From NCBI RefSeq assembly GCF_008727875.1, contig NZ_VTWS01000011.1:124001-188000 (forward strand): 64,000 nucleotides of DNA. Reading direction: 5' to 3'. Both the position numbers and the translations under genes were made by a program. Positions 43,407-53,176 of this stretch are shown piece after piece. Origin of the DNA: Larkinella humicola. GTDB taxonomy: Bacteria > Bacteroidota > Bacteroidia > Cytophagales > Spirosomataceae. The notes under the pieces are model-generated. The model was not told the origin of the DNA and searched no databases. It was given only the letters and a program-made list of their open reading frames with translations. The first letter of the stretch is position 1. Each line of letters opens with the position of its first letter.

Positions 43407-46400
43407 TCACCCAATGTGCGGGATGTCCATTCTGAAAATAACCGTGGTCCCTTCCATGGTTTCGGACTGAATATCTACTTTTCCGCCAATTTTTTCGGCC
43501 CGGCTGCGGATATTATACAATCCGTTGCCCGTTTTGGCCTTGTTATTTTCCTGAATACCGATTCCGTTGTCTTTCCACAACACTTCGATCCGCCGGTGCA
43601 GCATCGCAAAGTGAATCTGCGAAACCGTAGCGTGGGAATGTTTGAGGGTGTTGCTCATGGCTTCTTTAAACAGAAAAATCAGGTGGCGGCTTGTGCCAAC
43701 CGGCAAAATGGCCTTCCGCAGATCGTCGGTGATGCCAATGGCCTCGAACGTGATCTGACTCCGGTCGAAAACGTCATCCCCAAAATCTTTCAGCCGGATG
43801 GCAATTTCCAGAAAATTGTCGTGTTCGGGGTTGATCGCCCAAATGAAATCCTTGGTACCCTGATACAGCCGGTTGCTGTTGTCGCTGATTTTGGTCAGCA
43901 GGGGCGAAATCTCCGCGCCGTGGCCATTCAGTTTGCTTTTGATGATTTCGGTGAGCATCGAAATCCGGGTGATCGTGTTGCCAAATTCGTCGTGCAGATC
44001 CTGGGCGGCCATTTTCCGCACGCGCTCGTTCTCGGCCAGGGTCACCCGTTCCAGTTCGAGCAGGTGTTTCACTTTCACTTTGACCCGGTAATTGTACACC
44101 AGCCAGACCGCTCCGCCGATCACGGTGACAAGAATCGCCAGAAACCACCACGTTTGCCAGAAAGGCGGCAAAACCGTGATCGGAATTCGCAGCATATTGG
44201 CATCGCTCCAGACGCCGTCGCTGTTGGAACCCCGCACTTTCAGCACATAATCACCGGGTTTCAAGTTCGTAAAACTCACGTACCGGCGCACCCCGCTTTC
44301 AATCCAGCCGTCGTGGAAACCTTCCAGCATATACGCATACTGGTTTTTATGCGAGTTGGTATAATCCAAGGCGGCAAATGAAAACGAAAAGAAATTCTCG
44401 CCCGGCCGGATCTCGATCCGCCCCTTCCTGGCCAGCACGCTATCGACATTCACCGGTTTTTCAAACTTCTGAAACGAGGTCAGCACCGTGCGGGGCAAGT
44501 GCCGGTTTTTCACCATGCGCGTCGGCAGAAAGCTGACCAGGGAGCCAATACCGCCAAAAAACAGTTCCCCGTCTGCGGCCTGGTGGTAGGCATTCATATT
44601 AAACTCGTTGATGGTCAGCCCGTCGTTGATATCGTAGTTTTCAAACTTCTCGGTCTGCGGATCGAAACACGACAGCCCCAGATTCGTACTCATCCAGATG
44701 CGCCCCCGGGCATCTTCCAGCGCACCGTAAACCAGCTCATTCGGCAGTCCGTTGCGTTCGGTGTAGTGAATAAACTTCTCCTCGCCCTTCTCGCCGTACA
44801 CCATTTTACTAAACCCTTTGTTGCTGCAAATCCAGAACCGCTCTTTGCTGTCGCGCAGGAACCCCAGCACCTGTTCGCCAATCAGGCTGTTGGGGTCTTT
44901 GGAGTTGTTTTGATAATGGGTGATTTTCCCGGTTGCCGGATTCAGTTTATTCAGCCCGAATCCCGTTCCCACCCAAATCATTCCGTTCCGGTCTTCCTGC
45001 ACGGCGTAGACGATCAGCGCCCGCAAACTGTTCGGGTCTTTCGGATCATGGCGATACGTCGTCACCTGCCCGGTTTGGGCATCAATCCGCCGTAAACTGG
45101 AATAGCCACCCACCCAGAGATTGCCTTTTTTGTCTTCGTACAGACTCAGAACCCCATCGCCTTTTTCGCTGCTCCGCGAACCCATCTCCTTTCCCATTCC
45201 CGCCAAACGACGCTCGAACCGGTTTTTCTGCCGGTCATACCGATACAGTCCTTCCGTGGTGCCGATCCACAAATTCTCCCGGCGGTCTTCGTGCAAACAC
45301 TGAATCCGGTCGCTGGCGAGGGCGTACGGATCAGCCGGATTGGCCCGAAACCGCTGAACGGCCGATGTCAGCCGATCCACCTGGATCAGCCCTTCGTGCG
45401 TACCGATCCAGAGTTTCCCGGCATGATCCGTCGTGACGGCAAACACCAGCCCGGCTGCCGACGACTGCTGCCGGTTGGTGATTGTGGGCCACTGCCGAAA
45501 GCTGTTTTTAGACCGGCTGTAGAGCTGCACGCCCGCGTCGTGTGTGCCGATCCAGACGATGTCTTCCAGCGGTGCCGGGCCTTCGTAAACCACGTTAATG
45601 GCGCCGGTTTTCAGTCCTTTTTTGCCAAATAAATCCTCCTGAATGCTGTTGATGTAGCGAATGTGCTGATCGCTGGCTATTTTAAAGCGGTAGATCCCGT
45701 GCTGGGGGGTTCCGATCCACAGCACGTTGTAGCGGTCGATGTGGATTGAGGTGATGGGGCTATCACCCATTCGTTCGCCAATTTCCGGGTACATTTCCGA
45801 CTGCTTCAATCCCGGATTGATGCGAGCGATGCCACCGGGCGTTCCCACCCAAATCGTCCCGAACGTATCCAGGGTCAAGGTTTTCACCCAGGCATCGGGG
45901 AGTTGATACGGCAGTCCGGAGGTGCAGGCCACGAGTTTAACGGGCAACGGTCGGGATGGCTTCAGGTTCGGCGGGGTGATGGGCAACTGCGCCAGACCGC
46001 TCGCGGTTCCTGCCCACAGCAGGCCACTCCGGTCGACCAGCAGGGCATTCACCATCTGGGCGCGTCGGTCGTCCTCGTTTTCGATGGTGTATTGAACGAC
46101 CTCGTATTGCGTCGTATTTTTGAAAACCATCCGTTTGAGCCCCCAACTGGTAGCCAGCCACAGGGTTCCGAAACGGTCGGCGGTGATGGCGTTGATGGTT
46201 GTCAGGCCGTAGCGCCGTTGTTTGGGTTCCAGCAAATCCCAAAACCGTCGGAATTTTCCGGTAACCGGATCGTATTGATTCAGGCCGTTGACGGTGCCGA
46301 CCCAGATTTTTCCGCGGGCGTCCTCATACAGCGACATGATCTGGTCGTGTGAAACCGAGCTGCTATCGAACGGATTGTGTTTGTAGTGGGTGATCTGGTA

Positions 46401-46637
46401 ACCGTCGTAGCGGTTTAAGCCATCCTGCGTCCCGAACCAGACGTAACCGCGGCTGTCTTTTAACACACAATACACCTCGCTTTGGGACAGGCCATTATCG
46501 ACCGAAATCTGATCCAGAAACTGCATCACCGGTCCCCGCGATTCGAAGGAATTTCCCGACGGCAAACTTTTAACCGCCTGGGTGAACGCGGTCACCCAAC
46601 TGACGCAGAGGAATAGGATGCCTATAAGTGTTCTCAT
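43407..46637 (-). CDS. Two-component sensor histidine kinase with periplasmic propeller (two-component regulator propeller type)
   Basis: The 1076-residue protein begins with a signal sequence (MRTLIGILFLCVSWVTAFTQA). Residues about 35-720 are a tandem of propeller repeats (SLYEDARGKIWVGTVNGLNQYDP, and VQEDRNGMIWVGTGFGLNKLNP). A Y_Y_Y domain (about 740-800) ends near the membrane segment (about 826-848, FWQTWWFLAILVTVIGGAVWLVY). The cytoplasmic kinase is HisKA_3 type with His882 (AAQDLHDEFGN), then an ATPase domain with SNTLKHSHA, DNGIGI and GNGLYNIRSRAEKIGG. Unlike hybrid systems in Bacteroides, no receiver or AraC domain is fused, so the phosphate passes to the separate LuxR-type regulator 121 bases downstream. 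It probably senses a nutrient handled by the nearby SusC/SusD pair. Confidence 0.93.
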   Translation of the reverse strand: MRTLIGILFLCVSWVTAFTQAVKSLPSGNSFESRGPVMQFLDQISVDNGLSQSEVYCVLKDSRGYVWFGTQDGLNRYDGYQITHYKHNPFDSSSVSHDQIMSLYEDARGKIWVGTVNGLNQYDPVTGKFRRFWDLLEPKQRRYGLTTINAITADRFGTLWLATSWGLKRMVFKNTTQYEVVQYTIENEDDRRAQMVNALLVDRSGLLWAGTASGLAQLPITPPNLKPSRPLPVKLVACTSGLPYQLPDAWVKTLTLDTFGTIWVGTPGGIARINPGLKQSEMYPEIGERMGDSPITSIHIDRYNVLWIGTPQHGIYRFKIASDQHIRYINSIQEDLFGKKGLKTGAINVVYEGPAPLEDIVWIGTHDAGVQLYSRSKNSFRQWPTITNRQQSSAAGLVFAVTTDHAGKLWIGTHEGLIQVDRLTSAVQRFRANPADPYALASDRIQCLHEDRRENLWIGTTEGLYRYDRQKNRFERRLAGMGKEMGSRSSEKGDGVLSLYEDKKGNLWVGGYSSLRRIDAQTGQVTTYRHDPKDPNSLRALIVYAVQEDRNGMIWVGTGFGLNKLNPATGKITHYQNNSKDPNSLIGEQVLGFLRDSKERFWICSNKGFSKMVYGEKGEEKFIHYTERNGLPNELVYGALEDARGRIWMSTNLGLSCFDPQTEKFENYDINDGLTINEFNMNAYHQAADGELFFGGIGSLVSFLPTRMVKNRHLPRTVLTSFQKFEKPVNVDSVLARKGRIEIRPGENFFSFSFAALDYTNSHKNQYAYMLEGFHDGWIESGVRRYVSFTNLKPGDYVLKVRGSNSDGVWSDANMLRIPITVLPPFWQTWWFLAILVTVIGGAVWLVYNYRVKVKVKHLLELERVTLAENERVRKMAAQDLHDEFGNTITRISMLTEIIKSKLNGHGAEISPLLTKISDNSNRLYQGTKDFIWAINPEHDNFLEIAIRLKDFGDDVFDRSQITFEAIGITDDLRKAILPVGTSRHLIFLFKEAMSNTLKHSHATVSQIHFAMLHRRIEVLWKDNGIGIQENNKAKTGNGLYNIRSRAEKIGGKVDIQSETMEGTTVIFRMDIPHIG

Positions 46638-46644
46638 CGGGTTT

Positions 46645-46716
46645 GGGGGAGAAAATCCCCCAGTTTCACAAATTTACGCCATATCCTCTTTTGAATAAAT
46701 CCCCCATATTGGGGTA
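46645..46716 (-). promoter_or_regulatory. Kinase gene promoter with operator-like inverted repeat and leader hairpin
   Basis: A perfect -7 box TAAATTTG (minus strand, 46676-46669) lies 32 bases before the ATG. Twenty bases upstream is the repeat at 46697-46716, on the plus strand AAATCCCC, six bases, GGGGTA, matching the site at 42609-42628. Between the box and the ATG a short stem (GGGGGA/TCCCCC, 46645-46661) may form near the mRNA 5' end. Shared sites suggest that the regulator controls its own kinase. Confidence 0.55.
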
Positions 46717-46817
46717 AATGTCGTGCAAGTCTTCGGTCGTATTTTTGTAAACAATATGTACATTTAGTTTAGGTTAAGAAAGCAGTAAAAGTAGCCTTGC
46801 GTTGAACAGGGCTACTT

Positions 46818-47585
46818 TTATTTTACGCTCTTCCGACCAGTTTCCACCCGCCTGAGATTATCACAGATAATGGCCGTGGCAATGCCGACATTCAGGGATT
46901 CAGCCTCTCCGTAGCGGGGAATCGTAATCCGCTGACTGACAAGCTCCTCCACCTCCGCACTGATCCCGTTCGCTTCATTTCCCATCACCAGATACCCCGC
47001 CGTTCCGAAGTCGAGCGAATGAACCGAAGCTCCATCCAGAAACGCGCCGTAGACCGGACCCTGTGCCTGTTCGGCCAGATACGTTTTCAAATCGCAGTAA
47101 TACCAGGCTACCCGCGTAAAAGAGCCTTTGCTGGCCGAGATCACTTTAGGGTTATAGACATCGGCGGTTGAAAGCGAACAGATCAATTTACGAATTCCGT
47201 ACCAGTCGGCAATGCGGAGAATAGTTCCCAGGTTGCCGGGGTCGCGGATGTCGTCCAGAACCAGCACATATTCGTCAAGATCGGCCACTAAAAACCGGTT
47301 TTCTTTCGTTTTGACCACGGCCAGCGCACTGTCGTTGACCACCAGCGAGCCCACGCGCTTGAGGTCGTCGGCCGAAACCATTTCCAGCCGAACCCGTTGT
47401 TTATCCAACAGCAGCGCGTTTTCTTTGTAAAAGGGCTCCGTGACCAGCATCACTTCAATCTGATAATCCGACGCACACAGTTCCAGGACATTGATGGCAC
47501 CCTCGACCAAAAAGGCTGCCAGCTCCTGCCGGTATTTTTTCTGATGCAGTGACTGAATATATTTGTTGAGCGATTTGGAAATCAT
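46818..47585 (-). CDS. SpoU/TrmH-family RNA 2'-O-methyltransferase
   Basis: The 255-residue protein has an N-terminal substrate-binding part (about 1-100; KKYRQELAAFLVEGAINV is typical) and a C-terminal SPOUT domain. The SPOUT motifs are LDDIRDPGNLGTILRIADW, VMGNEANGIS and ITIPRYGEAESLNVGIATAI, which form the knotted SAM site. It methylates ribose in rRNA or tRNA; which one cannot be decided, and RlmB-like activity is one possibility. It is divergent from the TamL gene, and the two start codons overlap. Confidence 0.93.
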   Translation of the reverse strand: MISKSLNKYIQSLHQKKYRQELAAFLVEGAINVLELCASDYQIEVMLVTEPFYKENALLLDKQRVRLEMVSADDLKRVGSLVVNDSALAVVKTKENRFLVADLDEYVLVLDDIRDPGNLGTILRIADWYGIRKLICSLSTADVYNPKVISASKGSFTRVAWYYCDLKTYLAEQAQGPVYGAFLDGASVHSLDFGTAGYLVMGNEANGISAEVEELVSQRITIPRYGEAESLNVGIATAIICDNLRRVETGRKSVK

Positions 47586-50277
47586 GGGAAGAAATTACGA
47601 AGTAAAGGGTACGAATGACGAATTTGGAAAACGCCTGCTGAGCCGTAAGCCGCAATTTGCCATTCGGACTGTCTATTTTTTAGTTTTTTGCCTGGTTTTG
47701 GGCGTTTCCCTTTCGGGCTGTGTAAGTTCGGAAAATTTACAAAAAAACCAGTACCTGCTCTTCAGTCAGACCGTCCGGGGAAACCGAACCCTGCCCAGTT
47801 CCGACTTTGAAGCCCTGATTCCGCAGAAACCCAACCGCCGGATTCTGCGGCTGCCCATTACCCCCGCGCTCTGGTTCTACCGTCTGGGATCACGCACCTA
47901 CGACCCGGAAGCCGCCCAGCGTGAGCTCGAAGCCAAACGCAAAGAATATGATCAGTTTACCGAAAAACCGGATTCCACCAAATCGTACCGGAAACAGGAA
48001 CGACGCTACAACCGTCAGCTCACGCGCCTGCGCCGGCGAGCCGAAGAAGGCAACTGGGTGATGCGTTCGCTGGGTGAACCGCCCGCCTATTTTGTTGAAA
48101 CGGAGGCCAAAGAGAACGCACAAAAAATGCAGCGGTTTTTGTTCAACAACGGTTTTTTTCTGGGCAAAGCGTCGTATTCGGTCGATAGCAGTAAAACGCT
48201 CGGACGCCGGGTGCGGGTGACTTACAACATCGTCGAAAACGTTCCGTTTCACCTCAACCAGATTACGTACCAGATTGCCGACCCCCGGGTCGATTCCATT
48301 GTGCGGCCCACGCTCAACCGCTCGGTTTTGAAATCCGGGGAACGCTATAATGCCGAAAAAATCGAAAACGAACGCATCCGGATTGAAGAACTGTTGCGCA
48401 ACAACGGGTATTACAGCTTCACGCGGCAATACATTCCGTTGCCGCTCAACGTCGATTCGTCCCGAACCCTCAGCACCGACTCGGCCTTTCGCAACCTGAA
48501 CCTCTGGCTCCGGATTGCCAACCCGCCCGGACAGTCGCAACACCCGGTTTACACCATCGGCGAAGTGGAAGTCCGCGTGGCACGGGCCGAAGACCGCTCG
48601 TCGCTCGATACGGTTCAGTACCGGGGACTAAAGTTTTTGCTGGGGAAACAGAACTACGCCATCCGGTTGCTCGACAGCCGGATTTTCCTGCGCCCCGACA
48701 GTTTGTATCGTCTCAAAAATTACCAGGAATCCCAGCGGCAGTTGTTTTTGCTGAACCAGTTCCGGTTTGCCAACATCAGCTTTACAGACACGACCGGTCG
48801 GCGACTGCGCACGCGGTTTAACCTAGTCCCCATCGATAAATACGAACTGAGCAGCGAAGGCGGGGTTTTCGTTTTGTATCAGGGACAGGGTTATCCGGGG
48901 CCTTTCGGGACAGCTTCGTTCCGGGTTCATAATATATTTGGCGGGCTGGGCACCTTCGAAACAGCTTTGCGATACGGTTTCGAAGCCCAGACCGGTTTCG
49001 CATTAACCAGCAGTGGTATCGGTTTTGCTCAGGAATTGGGGCTAAACACGTCCTTGATTTTCCCTCATATCCTTTTTCCGGGAAAAGCCCGATTTATCTT
49101 TAGCCAGCTCAATCCCCGCACACAAGTTAGCCTCGGTTATAATTATACCAGCCGTCCTGATTACGGACGACGGCTTTTAAGAACCGCACTTTCCTATAAC
49201 TGGCTTAAAAACAACACGCATCAATACAATTTTACGGTTGCCGAGATCAACTACTTAAAAGCGACGATAAAGCCGGGAGAAGATGGGCTTGCTTTCCTGA
49301 ATTATTTGAACACCCAGGACTCCCTGGGAAGTACGATTCGAAAAAGCTTTTTGAGTGCGTTTTCTTCCAGTATCGGTTTTACGTATACGTACAATACAAA
49401 TATTCTGGGGCAAAACCGTCGCGCTAATTTCCTTCGGTTGTCATTTGAATCGGGAGGCACCACCCTAAACTTTTTCAATAATCAGCAACTTGAAAGTTTT
49501 TTCAATACCACAGCAACCTCCGGTTTGCAGTATTACAAGTATTTGCGGGGCAATGTCGATTTCCGGCATTATATTCCCCTACGCTCCAAAACCACCCTGG
49601 CGTTTCGGCTCAATACCGGCCTTGTCTTTGGCTATGGAGCGAATAAAACCGCGCCGTATGAAAAACTTTTCTTCGCCGGGGGTAGCAACAGCATCCGGGC
49701 CTGGCTCCCCCGCCGACTCGGTCTGGGTTCTTCCATTCCCTACACGTCCGATTCCGATATTCTGGTGCCAGAATTTAATCCAAAAAGGCCCGGTCAGTTT
49801 CGCTACGATTTTGAGCAACCGGGTGATATTCTGATTGAAGCCTCGGCCGAACTTCGAACCCATTTGTTTCATTTGGGGGGCGATATCAACGGCGCATTCT
49901 TTGTGGATGCCGGGAATGTCTGGACGCTACGTGACAATGGCAGTCGATTGGGCGAAAACTTTCAGATTCGAAAATCTCCCAGCGAGTACCTGTCTCGAAA
50001 TTTCGTCCAGCAAATTGCCGTAGGAACCGGTGTTGGGCTGCGGATCGACTTTTCTTTCTTCATTATCCGGCTGGATGGGGCCATTAAAGTGTACGATCCC
50101 GCCCGGTATTTCATTTATAACCCCAACCCGAATGACCCCAATGCGTACATCGTTGAGGGAAAAAGGCCGGGCGAATTCGTCGACGAGCGGTATTTTCTCC
50201 CCAAATTCCGGTTCGACAAAATGTTCAAAGGCCCCAACCCGCTCGTTATCAACTTCGGGATCGGGTATCCGTTTTAA
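47584..50277 (+). CDS. tamL: TamL-type BamA/TamA-family outer-membrane assembly lipoprotein
   Basis: From the ATG at 47584 the product has 897 residues. A long N-terminal stretch precedes a hydrophobic segment and a lipobox ending LSLSGC (acylated Cys46), the hallmark of TamL, the Bacteroidota lipoprotein form of TamA. POTRA-like repeats fill about 60-420 (PFHLNQITYQIADPRVDSIV, then GEVEVRVARAEDRSS). The C-terminal barrel has FFAGGSNSIRAWLPRRLG, the RGF/RAW-type motif of the family, and GTGVGLRIDFSFFIIRLD near the end. It should help insert outer-membrane proteins, perhaps with a TamB partner not in this window. The start codon overlaps that of the divergent methyltransferase, and the first 28 residues look poorly conserved; an upstream TTG at 47563 is possible. 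Confidence 0.9.
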   Translation: MGRNYEVKGTNDEFGKRLLSRKPQFAIRTVYFLVFCLVLGVSLSGCVSSENLQKNQYLLFSQTVRGNRTLPSSDFEALIPQKPNRRILRLPITPALWFYRLGSRTYDPEAAQRELEAKRKEYDQFTEKPDSTKSYRKQERRYNRQLTRLRRRAEEGNWVMRSLGEPPAYFVETEAKENAQKMQRFLFNNGFFLGKASYSVDSSKTLGRRVRVTYNIVENVPFHLNQITYQIADPRVDSIVRPTLNRSVLKSGERYNAEKIENERIRIEELLRNNGYYSFTRQYIPLPLNVDSSRTLSTDSAFRNLNLWLRIANPPGQSQHPVYTIGEVEVRVARAEDRSSLDTVQYRGLKFLLGKQNYAIRLLDSRIFLRPDSLYRLKNYQESQRQLFLLNQFRFANISFTDTTGRRLRTRFNLVPIDKYELSSEGGVFVLYQGQGYPGPFGTASFRVHNIFGGLGTFETALRYGFEAQTGFALTSSGIGFAQELGLNTSLIFPHILFPGKARFIFSQLNPRTQVSLGYNYTSRPDYGRRLLRTALSYNWLKNNTHQYNFTVAEINYLKATIKPGEDGLAFLNYLNTQDSLGSTIRKSFLSAFSSSIGFTYTYNTNILGQNRRANFLRLSFESGGTTLNFFNNQQLESFFNTTATSGLQYYKYLRGNVDFRHYIPLRSKTTLAFRLNTGLVFGYGANKTAPYEKLFFAGGSNSIRAWLPRRLGLGSSIPYTSDSDILVPEFNPKRPGQFRYDFEQPGDILIEASAELRTHLFHLGGDINGAFFVDAGNVWTLRDNGSRLGENFQIRKSPSEYLSRNFVQQIAVGTGVGLRIDFSFFIIRLDGAIKVYDPARYFIYNPNPNDPNAYIVEGKRPGEFVDERYFLPKFRFDKMFKGPNPLVINFGIGYPF
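47612..47666. repeat. Decayed inverted repeat within the tamL signal-peptide region
   Basis: Arms at 47612-47624 and 47654-47666 pair over 13 positions with two mismatches. The left side (attacgaagtaaagggtacgaatgacgaa in pieces) resembles short repeated intergenic words. It lies in codons 10-28 of tamL. This may be a decayed member of the palindrome class; the match is weak. Confidence 0.3.
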
Positions 50278-50326
50278 TAACGAAAGTCCTTACCTGACAA
50301 ACTGTCACAGTTCCCCAAAATCTTCG

Positions 50327-50334
50327 TAACTTTG
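50327..50334 (+). promoter_or_regulatory. -7 box (TAACTTTG) for miaB
   Basis: A perfect TAnnTTTG lies 49 bases after the tamL stop and 49-94 bases before the candidate miaB starts. No TTG -33 is seen at the usual distance. Confidence 0.5.
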
Positions 50335-50412
50335 AAACTCAATTTTAGGAGTTTTCGGTTACTCCCATGACGTGTTTTGGAAATGCTAAAACGGGAACGG
50401 GATTTCCAGTCG

Positions 50413-51852
50413 ATGACAATACAACTTATGGAACGCATTACGGAGACATTAGCCATACTGACGGAAGCGGATAAAACGGGCGCAGACGAACCACGGGTGC
50501 TGGAAGAAGAACTGGCCGTGGGCAAGAAGCGGCTGTATATTGAAAGCTACGGTTGCCAGATGAATTTTTCAGACAGCGAAATCGTCGCTTCGGTGATGCG
50601 GAATGCGGGGTTTGCCACCACAGCTTCCGCCGACGACGCCGATGTGATTTTCCTGAATACCTGTGCCATCCGCGATAATGCCGAGCAGAAAGTTCGCAAC
50701 CGGCTCAAGCAACTGAACATCCTGAAAAAACGGAAACCGGAGTTGCTGGTCGGCATGTTGGGCTGCATGGCCGAACGACTGAAAGCCAAATTGCTGGAAG
50801 AAGAGAAGATGGTGGACATCGTGGCCGGGCCGGACGCCTACCGCGACATTCCGAAGCTGGTGGAAGAAGCCGAATCGGGCCAGAAAGCCGTCAACGTCTT
50901 CCTGTCGCGCGAAGAAACCTACGCCGATATCTCACCCATCCGCCTGAATTCCAACGGCGTAACGGCGTTTATCTCCATCATGCGGGGGTGCGACAACATG
51001 TGCAGTTTCTGCGTGGTGCCCTACACCCGGGGCCGCGAACGGAGCCGCGATGCGCACTCCATCGTTCGGGAAGCCCGCGACCTGGCTGCGGCTGGTTACA
51101 AGGAGGTTACCTTGCTCGGACAGAATGTCGACAGTTACAAATGGACCTCGGAAGACGGTCTGGAAAAAGTCAATTTCGCCCAACTGCTCGAACGCGTAGC
51201 CCTCGTCGATGCCGACCTGCGCATCCGGTTTTCGACCTCGCACCCGAAAGACATCACCGACGAGGTGCTGTACACGATGGCGAAATACGACAACATCTGC
51301 AAATACATTCACCTGCCCGCCCAGAGCGGTAACGACCGGATTCTCAAGCTGATGAACCGGACCTATGACCGCGCCTGGTACATGCAGAAAATCGACCGGA
51401 TCCGGGCCATTCTGGGCGAAGATTGCGGCATTTCCCACGACATGATTTCCGGTTTTTGCTCCGAAACGGAAGAAGAACACCAGGATACGCTGTCGTTGCT
51501 GGAATACGTTCGGTATGACTACGGTTACATGTTTGCCTACTCGGAACGCCCCGGCACCCCGGCGGCTAAAAAATACGCCGATGACGTGCCGTATGACATC
51601 AAACTCCGCCGGTTGAACGAGATCATTGCCCTGCAGCGGGAGCTGTCGCTCGAACGCAACCAGCGGCACATTGGTCAAGTTCAGCGCGTGTTGATCGAAG
51701 GGTTTTCCAAACGCTCCGACGATTTCCTTTGCGGGCGGAATGACCACAACAAAATGGTGGTTTTTCCGAAAGGAGAATTCCAGAAAGGTCAGTATGTCAA
51801 CGTGTTGGTAACGGATTGCACGGCGGCCACGCTGCGGGGCGTTACGGTTTAA
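50413..51852 (+). CDS. miaB: tRNA-2-methylthio-N6-dimethylallyladenosine synthase
   Basis: The 479-residue methylthiotransferase has three parts. The N-terminal UPF0004 domain carries Cys48 ([11 protein letters not shown]), Cys84 (NTCAIRDNA) and Cys118 (LGCMAE), ligands of the auxiliary cluster. The radical SAM core has CDNMCSFC (Cys193, Cys197, Cys200). A C-terminal TRAM domain ends [18 protein letters not shown]. It converts i6A37 to ms2i6A37 in tRNAs that read codons starting with [11 protein letters not shown] distinguishes MiaB from RimO. The start is uncertain: ATGs at 50383 and 50428 are also in frame. The sigma-54 activator follows after 22 bases. Confidence 0.95.
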   Translation: MTIQLMERITETLAILTEADKTGADEPRVLEEELAVGKKRLYIESYGCQMNFSDSEIVASVMRNAGFATTASADDADVIFLNTCAIRDNAEQKVRNRLKQLNILKKRKPELLVGMLGCMAERLKAKLLEEEKMVDIVAGPDAYRDIPKLVEEAESGQKAVNVFLSREETYADISPIRLNSNGVTAFISIMRGCDNMCSFCVVPYTRGRERSRDAHSIVREARDLAAAGYKEVTLLGQNVDSYKWTSEDGLEKVNFAQLLERVALVDADLRIRFSTSHPKDITDEVLYTMAKYDNICKYIHLPAQSGNDRILKLMNRTYDRAWYMQKIDRIRAILGEDCGISHDMISGFCSETEEEHQDTLSLLEYVRYDYGYMFAYSERPGTPAAKKYADDVPYDIKLRRLNEIIALQRELSLERNQRHIGQVQRVLIEGFSKRSDDFLCGRNDHNKMVVFPKGEFQKGQYVNVLVTDCTAATLRGVTV

Positions 51853-51874
51853 GAGTTCCCCTTTTCCAGTACTT

Positions 51875-53176
51875 ATGAATGTAAAAGAAATCCAGTCGGT
51901 TAAGCTGCGGTTCGGTATCATTGGTAACGCACCGGCCCTGAACTACGCCATCAACGTGGGGATTCAGGTCGCAGCGACCGATTTGACCGTACTGATCACG
52001 GGCGAAAGCGGCAGCGGGAAAGAGTCTTTTTCGAAGATTATTCACAGCCTCAGCAGCCGCAAACACGGCCAGTTTATTGCTATCAACTGCGGAGCCATTC
52101 CCGAGGGCACGATTGATTCGGAGCTGTTCGGTCACGAAAAAGGCTCGTTCACGGGGGCCGTCGATCAACGGAAAGGCTATTTTGAAACTACCAACGGCGG
52201 CACCATTTTCCTGGATGAAATCGGCGAAATGCCGATGGGCACCCAGGCCCGGCTGTTGCGGGTGCTCGAAAACGGTGAATTCATTCGCGTGGGTTCGTCG
52301 AAAGTGCAAAAAACCGATGTGCGGGTCGTTGCGGCCACCAACGTCAACCTGCTGGCGGCCGTTGAGCAGGGCAAGTTTCGGGAGGATTTGTATTACCGAT
52401 TGAATACCGTCCCGATTTACGTGCCACCCCTGCGCGAACGGGGTGACGATATTGAGCTGCTGTTCCGGAAATTCACGACGGATTTTGCCGAACGGTATCG
52501 CATCAAACCCATTCAGTTGTCGGAAGCCGCCAAACAGGTGCTCCTCCGTTACCCGTTTCCGGGGAACATTCGCCAGCTTAAGAACCTTGCCGAGCAAATT
52601 TCCATTCTCGAATCGGAAAACAATAAAATTATTGAAGCCGAAACCCTGGCGAAATATTTGCCGCCGGTTTCGTCGCAATCGTCCCAGTCGCCGATGGTGT
52701 TGCCGGGTGGCCATTCCGACAACAATTTCTCCGAGCGCGAACTGCTGTATAAAGTTCTGTTCGACATGCGCCGGGATATGAACGAGTTGAAACGGCTGGT
52801 GCTCGACGTGTTGAAAAACGAAAAGAACGGCCACGAAATCCTGAATAACCACAAGGATTTGTTCGATACGCTTCAGTCGGGCGAGCTGACACCGGAACCG
52901 GAGCCAGCCTTACCCCGTCTGCTTCCACCCGCCAGTCTGATCGATGTGGACGAGTATGACGAGACCGATGCGACCAATGATGTGACCGTGGAAGACATCC
53001 CCCACGAAACCGAAGAAGACGATTCGCTGTCGCTGGAGAAGAAAGAAAAGGAAATGATTGTCAAAGCCTTACGCCGAAATAATAACAAAAGAAAATACGC
53101 AGCCCAGGCACTCGGCATTTCCGAACGGACGTTATACCGGAAAATTAAACAATATCAAATTGATGAAGAAGACTAA
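51875..53176 (+). CDS. Sigma-54-dependent transcriptional activator without a receiver domain
   Basis: The 433-residue protein starts almost directly with the AAA+ domain: Walker A GESGSGKE (43-50), the sigma-54 contact loop GSFTGA (90-95, with Ser for the usual Ala), Walker B IFLDE (111-115), and RYPFPGNIRQLKNL. A variable, acidic linker (about 270-390) follows, with a Fis-type HTH at the end (KRKYAAQALGISERTLYRKIKQYQ). The absence of an N-terminal sensor means activity may depend on partner proteins or levels. It probably activates RpoN-dependent promoters; its targets are not evident. Its stop overlaps the start of the LptE-like gene by 14 bases. I recall the order miaB, this regulator, LptE-like lipoprotein, secG as common in Bacteroidota. 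Confidence 0.9.
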   Translation: MNVKEIQSVKLRFGIIGNAPALNYAINVGIQVAATDLTVLITGESGSGKESFSKIIHSLSSRKHGQFIAINCGAIPEGTIDSELFGHEKGSFTGAVDQRKGYFETTNGGTIFLDEIGEMPMGTQARLLRVLENGEFIRVGSSKVQKTDVRVVAATNVNLLAAVEQGKFREDLYYRLNTVPIYVPPLRERGDDIELLFRKFTTDFAERYRIKPIQLSEAAKQVLLRYPFPGNIRQLKNLAEQISILESENNKIIEAETLAKYLPPVSSQSSQSPMVLPGGHSDNNFSERELLYKVLFDMRRDMNELKRLVLDVLKNEKNGHEILNNHKDLFDTLQSGELTPEPEPALPRLLPPASLIDVDEYDETDATNDVTVEDIPHETEEDDSLSLEKKEKEMIVKALRRNNNKRKYAAQALGISERTLYRKIKQYQIDEED

